Assembly (NCBI RefSeq): GCF_036711975.1
Contig: NC_091976.1
Coordinates: 4,154,001-4,218,000, forward strand
DNA length: 64,000 nucleotides
DNA from: Onthophagus taurus
Taxonomy: Eukaryota; Arthropoda; Insecta; Coleoptera; Scarabaeidae
Reading direction: 5' to 3'
Shown here piece by piece: positions 42,400-52,446 of the stretch. Position 1 is the first letter of the stretch. Every line of letters begins with the position of its first letter. The translations under genes and the position numbers were made by a program. The notes beneath the pieces were generated by a model that was not told the DNA's origin, made no database searches, and was given only the letters and a program-made list of their open reading frames with translations.

Positions 42400-42819
42400 G
42401 GGGATTAAAGAAGGAGACGCTGAAAAGTCTGCAAAAATAAAACAATAAGAGCTTGCCTAAAATGTGATGGACCGTTGCATATAGAATGTTTTGAAAACTT
42501 GCACACAACGTTATACCTGTATATTTTTAATTTATTAACTATTATTTAAATTATTCTATTAAGTATAAATATACATAAATAATGTTTCTAACATACATGT
42601 TGTTAATCACATCACATAAACACAAAAATAGCAACGTAGTATATCATTACGCTAAAATACTATGTTTCCGCGGTTTGTTACCAGCGGGTCGTTTACGATC
42701 CTGTTTCAAATTCTACTTTTGCAAATTAAAATATTTTTTAAATATTTTTTCCATGATATTTACTCCCATATGACATAAAAAAATCAAAAAATCGAAAAAC
42801 AATCATGGGAACGAATGGG
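42400..42819. other. PB3 3' terminal region
   Basis: After the Cys-rich C-terminus (to about 42512) the sequence is AT-rich and holds the subterminal repeat GCGGTTTGTTACCAGCGGGT near 42670 and the terminal repeat at 42800-42819. No other gene. Confidence 0.6.
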
Positions 42820-43264
42820 TTAATATAGAATATAATAATATATTAAGAAAGATGTAGAAGACCGAGTAAAACAATTTAAAGAAGATGGCCTGTACATGTC
42901 TGATGTAAATACTGTGCAATAATGTGCAAGTATTGTAGTATTCGTCTGGATGGTGACAAAAAAAATACATTGCAGAAGCATACAAAGTAGACAACCCATA
43001 TAAACAAGAAATCTACGCCCGTACCTCAGGGGCAATTATCAGCAATAATCAGCAGTCCGATTCGAGCCTTGAAGAGAGCAACATCGCCTGGAGAGAGGTT
43101 GAAGAATTTGTCCGACCCGCTGCGTGAGCGAAGGAAGGGGGAAGGTTCATTTTCTACCTGGGTGACCTCGTCAAGGCGTAAGAAGCAGGATAAGTTTCTT
43201 TCGAAACTAAGAGCGCCATTTTTAGGGTTGGGTTGGGTTTTCCAAACCGTTTTGAGGTGGCAGA

Positions 43265-45201
43265 AATGCCTCTTAAAATGGAGAAGAAAACTTTATCCGC
43301 ATCGTGTGTAGACTTTCGCTTGTTTGCAAGCGTGGTCGACACACACATTATCGATAAGAACGGGACATTGACACCCGTTCCACCAAGCCGTCCGCCTTCC
43401 CCGTTGAAAGCTACTAAATCTGCGCGTAAGGTCAGACCCGCCATCCCCGTGAAGGCGGCAACCAACGCTACCCCCGTTCTTGGCAAGACTGCCTCCCCTG
43501 TGGCGGCGGCAGCCAAATCATCAGGCCGCACCGCCTCCCTCGTGAAGGCGGCGACCAAGAAACCAGTTATTGGCAGAACTGCCTCCCCAGCGGAGGCGGC
43601 AGCCAAGGCAGGTATACCAGGCCGTACTGCTTCCTTAGAGGATGCGACGACCAGCGCGGCAGGCCGCACCGCCTCCCCTGAGCAGGTGGCGACGCACACG
43701 TAAGGTTAGTACCGCTATCCCCGAGAAGGCGACAACCGAAACAACCCCCGTTCTTGGCAGCACTGCCTCCCCAGTGGAGGCGAAAGCCATAGCACCATCA
43801 GGCCGTACTGCTTCCCTCGAGGATGCGACGACCAGCGCGGCAGGCCGCACCGCCTCCATCGAGGAGGCGGCGACCACCTCCACTCCGAGGTCATTCGCCG
43901 AGGCGTTGGCTTCCATCCCGGCGGGTAAAATGGATGTCGACGTGACAGTCGGTCCATCCAACGGGAAAAGGAAGGCCAGCAGCGACCTGGAGGACGAGTA
44001 CTCGGAAGCCGTGCGTCCTCGATTGGAACACGTTTCCAAGCGGGTCCCCCCGGTAATCCTTCATGCGAAGGAAAACTGGGATTCCATTTCGGCGGAGATG
44101 GCGAGACTTCGGATCGCCTTTTCGAAAGCCAGAGCGGTTCCGCAAGGAATCAAGATTGAGCTCCCCACCGCGGAAGCCTATCGCGCCCTGGTGAAGATGT
44201 TGATGGCTGGTAAACACCAGTACCACACATTCTCGCTACCGGAGGAAAAGCCGTTAAAGGTGGTTTTTCGAGGCGTCCCTATCAGTATCGGGGAGGACAG
44301 CATTGCTGCCGACCTGAGAAAACAGGGATTCTGGCCCGATACGGTAAAACGTATGCGCCAGGGCTCTGAAAGGAGGCCGATCCCGTTAGTCCTGTGCGTC
44401 TTGAAAAAGACCGCGGACGCCAAACGGATCTTTGACCTCAAGACGGTCATGGCTTTAACCATAACTGTCGAGAGCGCCAAGAAGAAGACGGAAGTCGGCC
44501 AGTGTCATCGCTGTCAGCGTTACGGCCACTCCCAACGAATGTGCAACGGTGCACCTCGTTGCGTGAAGTGCGCTGGTGACCATCCGACGGCTTCCTGTGT
44601 CAAAGCAAAGGATGCGCCCGCCAAGTGCGTCCTTTGCGGTGGCCCTCATACCGCCAACTACAAAGGGTGCCCAAAACACCCGAAGGCGGCGGAAACGAGG
44701 GCGCCGGCGGCAGCCCCAAAGGTCAAAGCGACCGTTCCCCCGAAAGCACCTATTCAGGCGCAAAAGGGGGACAAAAAGGCTCCAGTAGTCGCGGCGAAAC
44801 CCGTGAAAGCGGTTAGTAGTCAGGCGAAAAAGCCGAAAGGCAACGCTAACGTTGCCCCCAAAGCGAACGCTCCAGCTACCAAGGTAGTTCGGAAAGAGGT
44901 CGCGGCGCCTAAAGCTAAGCTCAACGAGCTGAAGCAAAAGGCGGCCGACGACCCCCCAAAGCTGTCGAGGTCGCAGAGGAGGCGTCACAATAGGAGGCTT
45001 CGTAAAAGCGGGTCGATCGCGGTGGCTGAAACACCATTCCCGGTCAATGTTGCGGCACAGGCGGCGGTTGAACCCCCAACCGACTCCCTCGTCAACATAC
45101 TGGCGATGATGAGCGAGGTCATCCAAATCGACAAATCCGATAGGGACGCGCGAGTTAAGTTGTGCGTCCAAATCATGTCCGAGATGATGAAACTCTTATG
45201 A
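43265..45201 (+). pseudogene. Jockey-1 ORF1: gag-like protein with three CCHC knuckles, one frameshift
   Basis: Starts MPLKMEKKTLSASCVDF at 43265. The N-terminal region is an array of Ala/Thr-rich units built on GRTASxxEAAT; a frameshift near 43695 separates the first frame (to 43703) from the rest (to 45201). The core (SAEMARLRIAFSKARAVPQG, PLKVVFRGVP) is the Jockey PRE_C2HC-type gag domain. Three zinc knuckles follow near 44500-44680 (CHRCQRYGHSQRMC, CVKCAGDHPTASC, CVLCGGPHTANYKGC), then a Lys/Ala-rich tail. It binds LINE RNA. It is the second-last lesion standing between this copy and intactness, alongside whatever I cannot see. Confidence 0.88.
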
Positions 45202-47885
45202 TGACTCATCGAAGACCGAGAGTACCGCATTCGCTTGAGTTGGCTTATTGGAACGCCAACGGCCTTGTCTGCAAACAGAATGAACTTCGCGAGTTCGCCG
45301 AAAGGTACGACCTTGACGCGATACTCATTTGCGAAACCCATCTGCGAGCGGGCGACAGGCCACGGCTGCCCAATTATCGCTTCTATCGAAACGATAGAGT
45401 TGGAGCAAGAGGCGGCGGGACAGCCATCTTTGTAAGGACCAGTTTGGATCATTACGAAGATCTGACTCCCCCTCTTCAACATCTCGAAGCTACTACGATT
45501 GTGGTACGAACACTATCGGGGTGCGTCCGCTTAGTCGCCGCCTACAATCCGCCGAATCGGCGGTTGTTGGAAGACGATCTAACGGGTGTCTTGGATACGG
45601 ACAAAGGCGTTGTTATCGCCGGTGACCTAAACGCTAAGCACCCATCGTGGAACAGTCGGATCGCAAACGCGAACGGTAAAATACTGCGGAGTTTTACCGA
45701 CGAGACGGGCATTGTCACCGATGCCCCCGCCGACCACACGTATTACCCGTCGAACGAAGGGCAACGATCTGACGTTTTGGACGTGGTTGTAATTAAAGAT
45801 GTCCGACTAGTTCATAGAGTTACCACGCTCAACGAACTTAGTTCCGATCATCTCCCTGTGCTGCTGCAGCTAGGAGACGTCCCGGACGTTCGCGTCCCGG
45901 TTGAACGTTCCACTGTATCGTGGCCGGCTTTTAGCGACCACTTGCACCACAATATGGGACAAATACGACCGATCCAAAACGCTCAGGAACTGGATGAGGC
46001 TGTTGAACGACTCACGGTCGCAATCGAGGATTCTCTTCGATACGCGACCAACACGATTCCCGTAAAGGACCATCGATGGGTGCTTCCGGCGCTCATCAGG
46101 GAACTTATGCGGGAGCGTGATCGCGTCAGGCGGACTTATCAGCGCAATTGGGATCAAGATCTCAAGCGTCGCTATAACCGTCTGCGCGGTGATGTGAGAA
46201 GGGAGCTCGCGGAGTTCCGATACGCGTCTTTCGACGCCAAACTCGACGCCCTGAACACCGAAGACGATCACTCCTGTTGGAAGATGGTCAAGGTGCTGAA
46301 GGGGAACACGACGCGCATGCCACCCATTCACGGTGAAACCGGAATGGCTTTCACTCTCGAAGAGAAAGCAGAGGCTCATGCCGATAACTTCGAAAACCAG
46401 TGCAGCCCGCTATGCGACGATGACGAAGATGAAGATTTCATCGATCGAGTCGAACGCGTAGTGAGTAGGCGGCTGGCCGTAGAAGATCGTCGGCATATCG
46501 AGCACGCTTCTCCGGCCGAGGTGAAAGAGGCAATCGTGAGATGTAAGTCGAAGAAGGCATCGGGACCGGACGGGATAGGAAACGCTGCTTTAAAGGCCAT
46601 GCCTTTAAAAGCGGTCGTTTCGCTGACGGGAATCATCAATGCGGCGTTCCGGCTGCGGCATTTCCCTACCAAGTGGAAATGCGCGGACGTCGTCGTGTTA
46701 CCGAAACCCGGGGCGAACCTAACGTTCCCGCAAAGCTACAGGCCCATCAGTTTGCTTTCTTGTCTCGGCAAGGTATGCGAGAGGATCGTCCAGACGAGGC
46801 TACAAAGATCAGTTCAAGATCTTAAGCTCATTCAGGACGAACAGTTTGGTTTCCGACCCAAACATTCGACCGTACACCAGGTACTGCGACTTGTCGAATA
46901 CATAACCGAAGGCTTCAATCGAAAGCAAAGCACTTGTGCGGCGCTTTTCGATGATGCCAAGGCGTTCGACAAAGTATGGCATGAAGGACTTTTGTTCAAA
47001 ATGCTAGAAGCGGGCGTGCCCCTGGCGTTGGTTCAATTGATCGCGTCCTATCTTGGCGGTAGGAAGGCGCGCATCAAATTGAACGGTACGCGTTCGACAG
47101 AGCGAATCCTAACTGCTGGCGTCCCTCAGGGGTCGTTGCTTTCACCGATACTCTTTTGTATCTTTGTTAGCGACCTACCCCGGTGCGAGGGCACTCAGTT
47201 AGCGATGTACGCCGACGATGTGTGCATCTACAGCAGATCTTGGTCCCCCGAGATCGCCGCTCGTAGACTGCAGACAGCATCGGATCAGCTGCAAGACTAC
47301 TTCGCAAAGTGGCGGGTCAAAATCAACGCTGATAAAAGTACCGCAGTACTCTTTACTCGGCGTAGACAGAGACCCCCCGATGCGTTGGTACTGCGAGGGA
47401 ACGAGCTTCCCTGGCATTCCGAAACCAGGTATTTGGGTGTCATTCTGGACTCTAAACTAACTTGGAAAAGTCACATCGAGGCCATGGCGAACCGGGCGAA
47501 GGTAGCTCTGGTCAATCTGTACGCTCTGATAAATCGCCGAAGTAAGTTGGATCCTCTCCGGAAGATTCGACTCTACAAAGCGGTTATCAGACCTGCGATG
47601 ACATACGCTTCTTCAGTCTGGGGTTACGCCGCGCACTCGCACGTGCAAAAACTCCAAGTGGTTCAGAACAAGGTCCTAAGGATGGCATTCGATGCTCCTT
47701 GGTTTGTCAGTAATGCGACACTGCACAATGATTCCCAGATGGTGACCATCGAGGAATTCATTCGGAACAAAGCCAGTACCGAGTTTACGCGGCTCGAAGA
47801 CCACCCAAATCCCCTCCTAACGGGATTAACGGATTACGACGTTGAACACCTTCGCCATAAACGGCCAAGGCTGCTTCTCGTCTGA
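45198..47885 (+). CDS. Jockey-1 ORF2: endonuclease and reverse transcriptase, open
   Basis: An ATG at 45198 overlaps the ORF1 stop (ATGA), giving 895 residues. Endonuclease: LAYWNANGLVCKQNEL, CETHLRAGD, GDLNAKHPSWNSR, SSDHLPVLL. Reverse transcriptase: SYRPISLLSCLGKVCER, DEQFGFRPKHST, ALFDDAKAFDKVWH (usual LD replaced by FD), GVPQGSLLSPILFCIF, AMYADDVCIYS and YLGVILDSKLTWKSH. The C-terminus is typical of Jockey. The frame could be entered 36 bases earlier, but the ATGA overlap is conserved in Jockey-2b (54070-54076), which supports 45198. Confidence 0.92.
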   Translation: MMTHRRPRVPHSLELAYWNANGLVCKQNELREFAERYDLDAILICETHLRAGDRPRLPNYRFYRNDRVGARGGGTAIFVRTSLDHYEDLTPPLQHLEATTIVVRTLSGCVRLVAAYNPPNRRLLEDDLTGVLDTDKGVVIAGDLNAKHPSWNSRIANANGKILRSFTDETGIVTDAPADHTYYPSNEGQRSDVLDVVVIKDVRLVHRVTTLNELSSDHLPVLLQLGDVPDVRVPVERSTVSWPAFSDHLHHNMGQIRPIQNAQELDEAVERLTVAIEDSLRYATNTIPVKDHRWVLPALIRELMRERDRVRRTYQRNWDQDLKRRYNRLRGDVRRELAEFRYASFDAKLDALNTEDDHSCWKMVKVLKGNTTRMPPIHGETGMAFTLEEKAEAHADNFENQCSPLCDDDEDEDFIDRVERVVSRRLAVEDRRHIEHASPAEVKEAIVRCKSKKASGPDGIGNAALKAMPLKAVVSLTGIINAAFRLRHFPTKWKCADVVVLPKPGANLTFPQSYRPISLLSCLGKVCERIVQTRLQRSVQDLKLIQDEQFGFRPKHSTVHQVLRLVEYITEGFNRKQSTCAALFDDAKAFDKVWHEGLLFKMLEAGVPLALVQLIASYLGGRKARIKLNGTRSTERILTAGVPQGSLLSPILFCIFVSDLPRCEGTQLAMYADDVCIYSRSWSPEIAARRLQTASDQLQDYFAKWRVKINADKSTAVLFTRRRQRPPDALVLRGNELPWHSETRYLGVILDSKLTWKSHIEAMANRAKVALVNLYALINRRSKLDPLRKIRLYKAVIRPAMTYASSVWGYAAHSHVQKLQVVQNKVLRMAFDAPWFVSNATLHNDSQMVTIEEFIRNKASTEFTRLEDHPNPLLTGLTDYDVEHLRHKRPRLLLV

Positions 47886-48306
47886 CGATCCGGGAACCCG
47901 ACTGTCCTTTCCAAATCCACTTCCGATATCGCTAATTTAGCGAATATTAACTAATATATTTTCCGTCTGTTTTAGATCCGATGAAGAGGGTTAAGGAAGA
48001 TTCCAGGAACCTCAAGAGGCCCGTCAAGTTCACCGTTCACCGTACCTCAGGTACTAAACGGCAGGCCACAATTTTTGGCACGTTCGAAAAACAGAAACGA
48101 ATTAAACAGGAAAATAATACTTTTGTGGCGGATACAGTAAATATGTGTCTTAAAGCCAAACATTCCAAATTCCTTCACAAATTGGACCACCCAGCTAGAT
48201 GAAGTTTTGTATAAAGATATTAATGAGGAAGTTGATGCAACAAAAAAAGACTGATTTCAAAACAAATGACGTGAAAGCGAAATCCATAATAGTTTACTGT
48301 ATAACA

Positions 48307-50729
48307 CAGCGGTTCTTAAACTGGGGTCCGCGGACCCCCGGGGGTCCGCGAGTTAATAGTCGGGGGTCCGTGACTTCATTAATAACCATCAAAATAGTAA
48401 TTTTTAAATATTACTGAACCTTTAAATTTTAAATGAAAAAATTGAGTAACGATATTATCCCTGACGCGACACACCACCGACAAAAACCGTTGGCAAACTA
48501 CTTCTCACCGTAGCGTAGTGACGACCGCTTCGCATACGACCGACGGCGCCGTAAACTTACGATACAACGCTCAGCGCCGCTTTGACGGTGCCGCTCTCGA
48601 GTAAACCGAGGTTTAAGTGAGCGTAAGCGTAATTGATAAATAATTTGCAGTATTATTTAAATAACAAACAGGTATGTGAATGTGCAAGATGAATATCTAA
48701 GGTAAGTTAAATTTGTTTGCATTTTTGTAGTTACCATGGATCGCTGGTTAAAACCCGGTACAAGCAAACGTAAGCGTGACGAGGATCAAGAAAGCTATCA
48801 AGAAAATAGTGTTGTGAGTTCCAAAAAGGTTTCATCAGTTAAAATACGGAAATATTGTTCTGAATATTTATCATTAGGCTTTACAAATATAATTGTCGAC
48901 AACGTAGAACGGCCGCTTTGTGTTATTTGCCATGAAAAGTTATCAAATGAATCAATGAAGTCAGCAAATCTTCGTCGTCATCTACAAACAAAACATGAAC
49001 AATATGTCACTAAAGATATCGATTTTTTCAAAACAAACTGGGAGATTTAAAAGCAAGTCAAAAGTTGATCCAGAAAACAGCATTTGCTAGTAATAATGAA
49101 AAAGCTGTTATTGCTTCATATCAAGTGGCACTACTGATTGCGAAATCAGGAAAACCTCATACTATTGGGGAAAACTTGATTCTTCCAGCGGTGAAAACAA
49201 TTGTTACGACAATGTTGGGTGATAACGCAGCAAAGGACTTCAATCTGATTGCAGTGTCGAATGACACAGTGAAAAAAAGAATAATAGATATGGCAGAAAA
49301 TGTTAAAACTCAATTAATTTCGAAAATAAAAAACAGTCAATTTTATTAATTGCAACTCGATGAAGCAAAGACGTTGCCGACAACGAAAATTTATTGGTTT
49401 TTATTCGATATGACTATGAGGACAACATATGTGAAGATTTTTTATTTTGCCAACCACTACAAACACATAGTACAGGAGGAGAGATATTCAAATGTGTAAA
49501 TAATTTCATAGAAACAAATAATATTGAATGGACAAAATGCATAGGAATATGTACGGATGGGGCTCGTGCTATGAGCGGCACTGTAAGAGGACTTCAAGGT
49601 TTAGTGAAAGATGTTGCGCCTAATGCTGCTTAGACGCATTGCTGTATACATCGTGCGGCACTAGCTGCAAAAGGGATGCCTACAGATTTAAAGAAAACAT
49701 TCAATGAAGTTGTTAATTTTATTAAAGGTCGTCCATTGAATTCGCGAATTTTTAAAGTTATTTGCGAAGAAATGGGAAGTCAACATAAACAGCTACTTCT
49801 CCATTCCGATGTACGCTGGCTTTCTCGAGGAAAAGTATTAAATTTTTTTCTTTTATTAAATTATTAAATTTTTTCAAATTTTCATCTCAAGGACCGGTTT
49901 AATGACCATGACCATTAAAAAGTTTGGTTTATGGACAACTAGAATTAAAAATTATAACATGGAAAATTTTTCAATACTAAACGATTTTCTGGAAAGTTCA
50001 GAACAAAAATTGTCTGAATCTATTATATTAGAATTTATTCAACATCTCGAAAGCCTTCGAGTATCATTAAGGAGATATTTTCCAGAACCTAAATCTGAAA
50101 ATGAATGGATTAGGAATCCTTTTCAGTGTAATGATATATCTACGTTGCATAATTTGTCGACATATGAACAGGACCAACTTGCAGAACTTACTTGTGATGG
50201 ATGTCTAAAGCAAGTTTTCCAAACCAAAACACTTGCAGAATTTTGGACATCAGTAAGAAAATTATATCCACTAACAGGAGAAAAGGCAACAAAGTTTTTG
50301 TTACCTTTTTCGAGCACATATTTGTGTGAAAGAACTTTTTCCACATTAAGTTATTTAAAAAATAAATACAGGAATCGTTTAGATGTGGAACCAGACCTGC
50401 GATTGAACGTTTCCTTAACCTCACCGGATTTTAAACAATTGGTTTCAGAAAAACAACTCCATCCCTCACATACAAAATACTCTGTTATTTAAATATTTTT
50501 TTGTTGATAATAATTAGAATGTATTTTTTTGTATTACTTTACAAAGTTCATGAAATAAGAATGACTTTTTTTCATTATTCCTACATATGTATTTTTTATT
50601 TAGTTTTAATAGGGAAGTTTGTTGAAAGGTTTTATTTTCATTTATTTAACATTAACATAGAGAACGGGGTCCGCAGTAAAAGTTTGCTTTTTATGGGGTA
50701 CTTAAACAAAGAGAGTTAAAGAACCGCTG
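48307..50729 (+). mobile_element. hAT2: BED/ZBED-type hAT transposon, 8-bp TSD GTATAACA
   Basis: Ends CAGCGGTTCTTAAAC (48307) and GTTAAAGAACCGCTG (to 50729) form inverted repeats with one mismatch. The TSD GTATAACA is exact at 48299-48306 and 50730-50737. GGGGTCCGC occurs just inside both ends (48326 and 50665). This terminal pattern is characteristic of Charlie/ZBED-like hATs. The single gene inside is broken. Confidence 0.95.
48736..50492 (+). pseudogene. hAT2 transposase (ZBED5/FAM200-like), several breaks
   Basis: Starts MDRWLKPGTSKRKRDEDQES. The BED zinc finger lies near residues 60-95 (CVICHEKLSNESMKSANLRR followed by H..K/T..H). Then HTIGENLILPAVKTIV (classic for this family), a DDE core in another frame (CTDGARAMSGTVRGLQGLV near 49550), DVRWLSRGKVLNFF, and the C-terminal dimerisation part (LCERTFSTLSYLKNKYRNRL). 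A stop at 49050, TAA near 49347, frameshifts near 49390 and a stop at 49632 disable it. hAT enzymes excise and reinsert with 8-bp duplications. Confidence 0.9.
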
Positions 50730-50737
50730 GTATAACA

Positions 50738-51500
50738 GATAAACATCAATAGAAGAACCAAGAAATTTCAAAGAAGTTATTCAAAAAGGATGAAAAGACG
50801 CAATAGAAGAGGAATTTAATTCCTTGAAGGAACAAGAAACATGAACCGTAACGGAATTGGGAGCAGAAACAAAACTTATAGACAGGAGATGAGTACTTAC
50901 AGAGAAAAGAGATGGTTCCAAGAAAGCAAGATTAGTGGCAACAATCTTCAACAATCATACAAGGGAAATTCTGAAATAAAATTGTACGCACCTGTGTCTA
51001 GAATGTCATCAAAAAGATTATTTTTAATAAACGCTTTAAATAATGGTTGGATGATGCAACACATATATATTCCATCTACATTCTTGAATGGAAGATTACA
51101 GTCAGATGTGTATATAAAAATACCTGAAGGTATTAAAGAGATTCCAGGAAAGGTTTTAAAGTTGAATAAATCACTGTATGGTTTAAAAGAATCACCAAGA
51201 TGTTGGAACGAAAGATTTAATAGATTTGCATTAGAAAATGGTTTCAAAAGATCAGAAGTGGATTATTGCTTGTATATAAATGACGATGCATGGATGTTAT
51301 TGTATGTGGACGATATATTGTTGATTGGAAGATACGAGAAAGTTCTAGAAAATTTGTAAAGTGAATTTAAGGCAATAGATTTGGGAAAGATAAATGAATT
51401 TTTAGGAATGGAAATTATACACGAAAAGGACAAAATGTTTATCGACCAATCAAGATACATAGATAAAATTCTGGACAGATATGGAATGAAGGAAAGTTAA
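50738..51500 (+). pseudogene. Ty1/copia reverse transcriptase fragment
   Basis: Reads, across frames, AIEEEFNSLKEQET then KKARLVA (upstream RT part), then open from about 50990: FLNGRLQSDVYIKIPEG, LNKSLYGLKESPRCWNERF, MLLYVDDILLIGRYEKV and FLGMEIIHEKDKMFIDQSRY. This is the RVT_2 reverse transcriptase of copia elements with the YVDD box intact. Stops at 51357 and 51498 and upstream frameshifts show decay. No LTR or integrase was seen. Confidence 0.88.
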
Positions 51501-51685
51501 CTGCCATGATAACTGGTTATTTTAGTGAGGGAGTAGTTAAAAGATATTCCATAGAGAGAAGTAGTGGGAAGTCTTATGTACGTATAGCTACATGTACGAG
51601 ACCTAATACAGGATGTCTGGTATCTTCTGCCGTAATATCGTAAATAAAAGATCAGCAGGTGTCGTCGAGGTTCCGGGATCATAAT

Positions 51686-52135
51686 AGTCCGTGTCGTGCC
51701 TTGAAGAGAGCAACATCGCCTGGAGAGAAGTTGAAGAATTCGTCAGACCTGCTGCGAAAGCGAAGGAAGGGGGAAGGTTCATGTTCTACTTGGGTGACCT
51801 CGTCAAAGCATAATCCGGAGTAGGTAAGTTTCTTTCGAAACTAAGAGCGCCCTTTATAGCGTTTGTTCCTGCAAGGAAAAGTGAGTTTTTTGCCTCATAT
51901 TTTAATCGGCAGAAATGCCTTTTAAATTTGGAAAAGACACATCCGTATCGTGTGAAGACTTTAGCTTGCTAGCAAGCTTGGTTGAGACACACATTGTCGA
52001 CAAGAACGGGAAGATGGTTCCTATTCTTCCCAGCCGTCCGCCTTCCCCGTTGACGGCGGCGACTAAACCCTCACTCCCGGTCAGTTCCGCCTCCCTCGTG
52101 GAAGCGGCAGCCAAAAAATTAGGCCTATCACCATA
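51686..52135 (+). mobile_element. Jockey-2a: 5' end only
   Basis: Starts AGTCCGTGTCGTGCCTTGAA at 51686 and has the whole 5' UTR and the first ~70 codons of ORF1 (MPFKFGKDTSVSCEDFSLLA from 51915). It breaks off within the ORF1 repeat region near 52130. A short GC-rich piece (52136-52218; DVDLHKLLTEIQIADGPQPP in one frame) of unknown origin leads to the next copy. Losing the 3' end while keeping the 5' end is the reverse of normal LINE truncation. Confidence 0.85.
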
Positions 52136-52446
52136 TACCGCCCTTGGACGTCGACTTGCACAAGCTACTCACAGAAATACAAATCGCCGACGGTCCGCAA
52201 CCGCCCACCTTACAGCTCAGTCCGTGTCATGCCTTGAAGAGAGCAACATCGCCTGGAGAGAAGTTGAAGAATTCATCCGACCTGCTGCGAAAGCGAAGGA
52301 AGAGGGGAGGTTCACGTTCTACTTGGGTGACCTCGTCAAAGCGTAATCCGGAGTAGGTAAGTTTCTTTCGAAACTAAGAGCGCCCTTTTTAGGGTTTGTT
52401 CCTGCAAGGGAAAGTGAGTTGTTGCCTCATATTTTAATCGGCAGAA

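Larger units (their letters stand above)
39366..42512 (+). pseudogene. PB3 piggyBac transposase, split by Harb5
   Basis: A TACATTAG acceptor at 39365 opens an exon (KKPLTAAEIFAELEL) with an acidic then Lys-rich N-terminus; a TAA follows at 39721. It continues in the same frame with FWEVFISQEVVDMIV, DESMIPYFGRHGC (first Asp) and, after a frameshift at 40320, FSFYFDNFFTCSRLL (second Asp). Harb5 interrupts at about 40518. The end resumes near 42187 with RSKKWYIPIVLWFLDVSI and a C-terminal Cys motif (CLKCDGPLHIECF near 42456). The segment with the third Asp is gone. A different subfamily from PB1, PB2 and PB4. Confidence 0.85.
18975..42819 (+). mobile_element. PB3: degraded piggyBac split by a gypsy element and by Harb5
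   Basis: The right end is CCCATTCGTTCCCATGATTG (read inward from 42819) followed by TTAA at 42820-42823. Subterminal inverted repeats match: CAAACGACCCACTGGTCACG near 18992 and TAAACGACCCGCTGGTAACA (read inward) near 42690. The left outer terminus is missing or unrecognised. Only 18975-19167 and 39326-42819 are PB3; the rest is the gypsy insertion (TSD TTAC) and Harb5. Confidence 0.75.
43054..47945 (+). mobile_element. Jockey-1: full-length Jockey-clade LINE
   Basis: The 5' end AGTCCG... at 43054 is shared with three other copies here (51686, 52219, 57779). A ~210-base 5' UTR, ORF1 (43265-45201), ORF2 (45198-47885) and a short 3' end (CGATATCGCTAATTTAGCGAAT, ends ~47945) shared with Jockey-2b (ends ~54905). 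G+C is visibly higher than the surroundings. The only obvious lesion is a frameshift in the repeats of ORF1. Confidence 0.9.
42848..48202 (+). pseudogene. CGGBP1-like protein gene, split by Jockey-1
   Basis: The first piece (42848-42988) reads KDVEDRVKQFKEDGLYMSDV, then after a small frameshift CKYCSIRLDGDKKNTLQKH, a BED-type zinc finger of CGG-repeat-binding-protein-1-like genes, common in insects and related to hATs. The second piece (47975-48202) reads SGTKRQATIFGTFEKQKRIK, NNTFVADTVNMC and HKLDHPAR, the next conserved part of the same family. A complete Jockey LINE (43054-47945) separates them. The downstream C-terminal domain is missing. I recognise the family by pattern only. Confidence 0.65.

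Noticed and set aside
42582-42994. Short open frames on both strands
   Set aside because: AT-rich PB3 3' end and antisense of the CGGBP1-like fragment.
43154-43699. Minus-strand repeat-rich open frames (also 43635-44039 and 52776-53006)
   Set aside because: The foldback repeat units read in reverse; both strands look open because the units are near-palindromic.
43390-43880. CRISPR array
   Set aside because: Repeats are contiguous coding minisatellite units with no unique spacers of constant length, in an insect-like genome.
44455-45171. 238-codon open frame on the minus strand
   Set aside because: Lies wholly antisense to Jockey-1 ORF1; the GC-rich, Ala/Lys codon usage of ORF1 leaves the reverse frame free of stops. 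No domain recognised.
45870-46379. 169-codon minus-strand open frame
   Set aside because: Antisense shadow of Jockey-1 ORF2.
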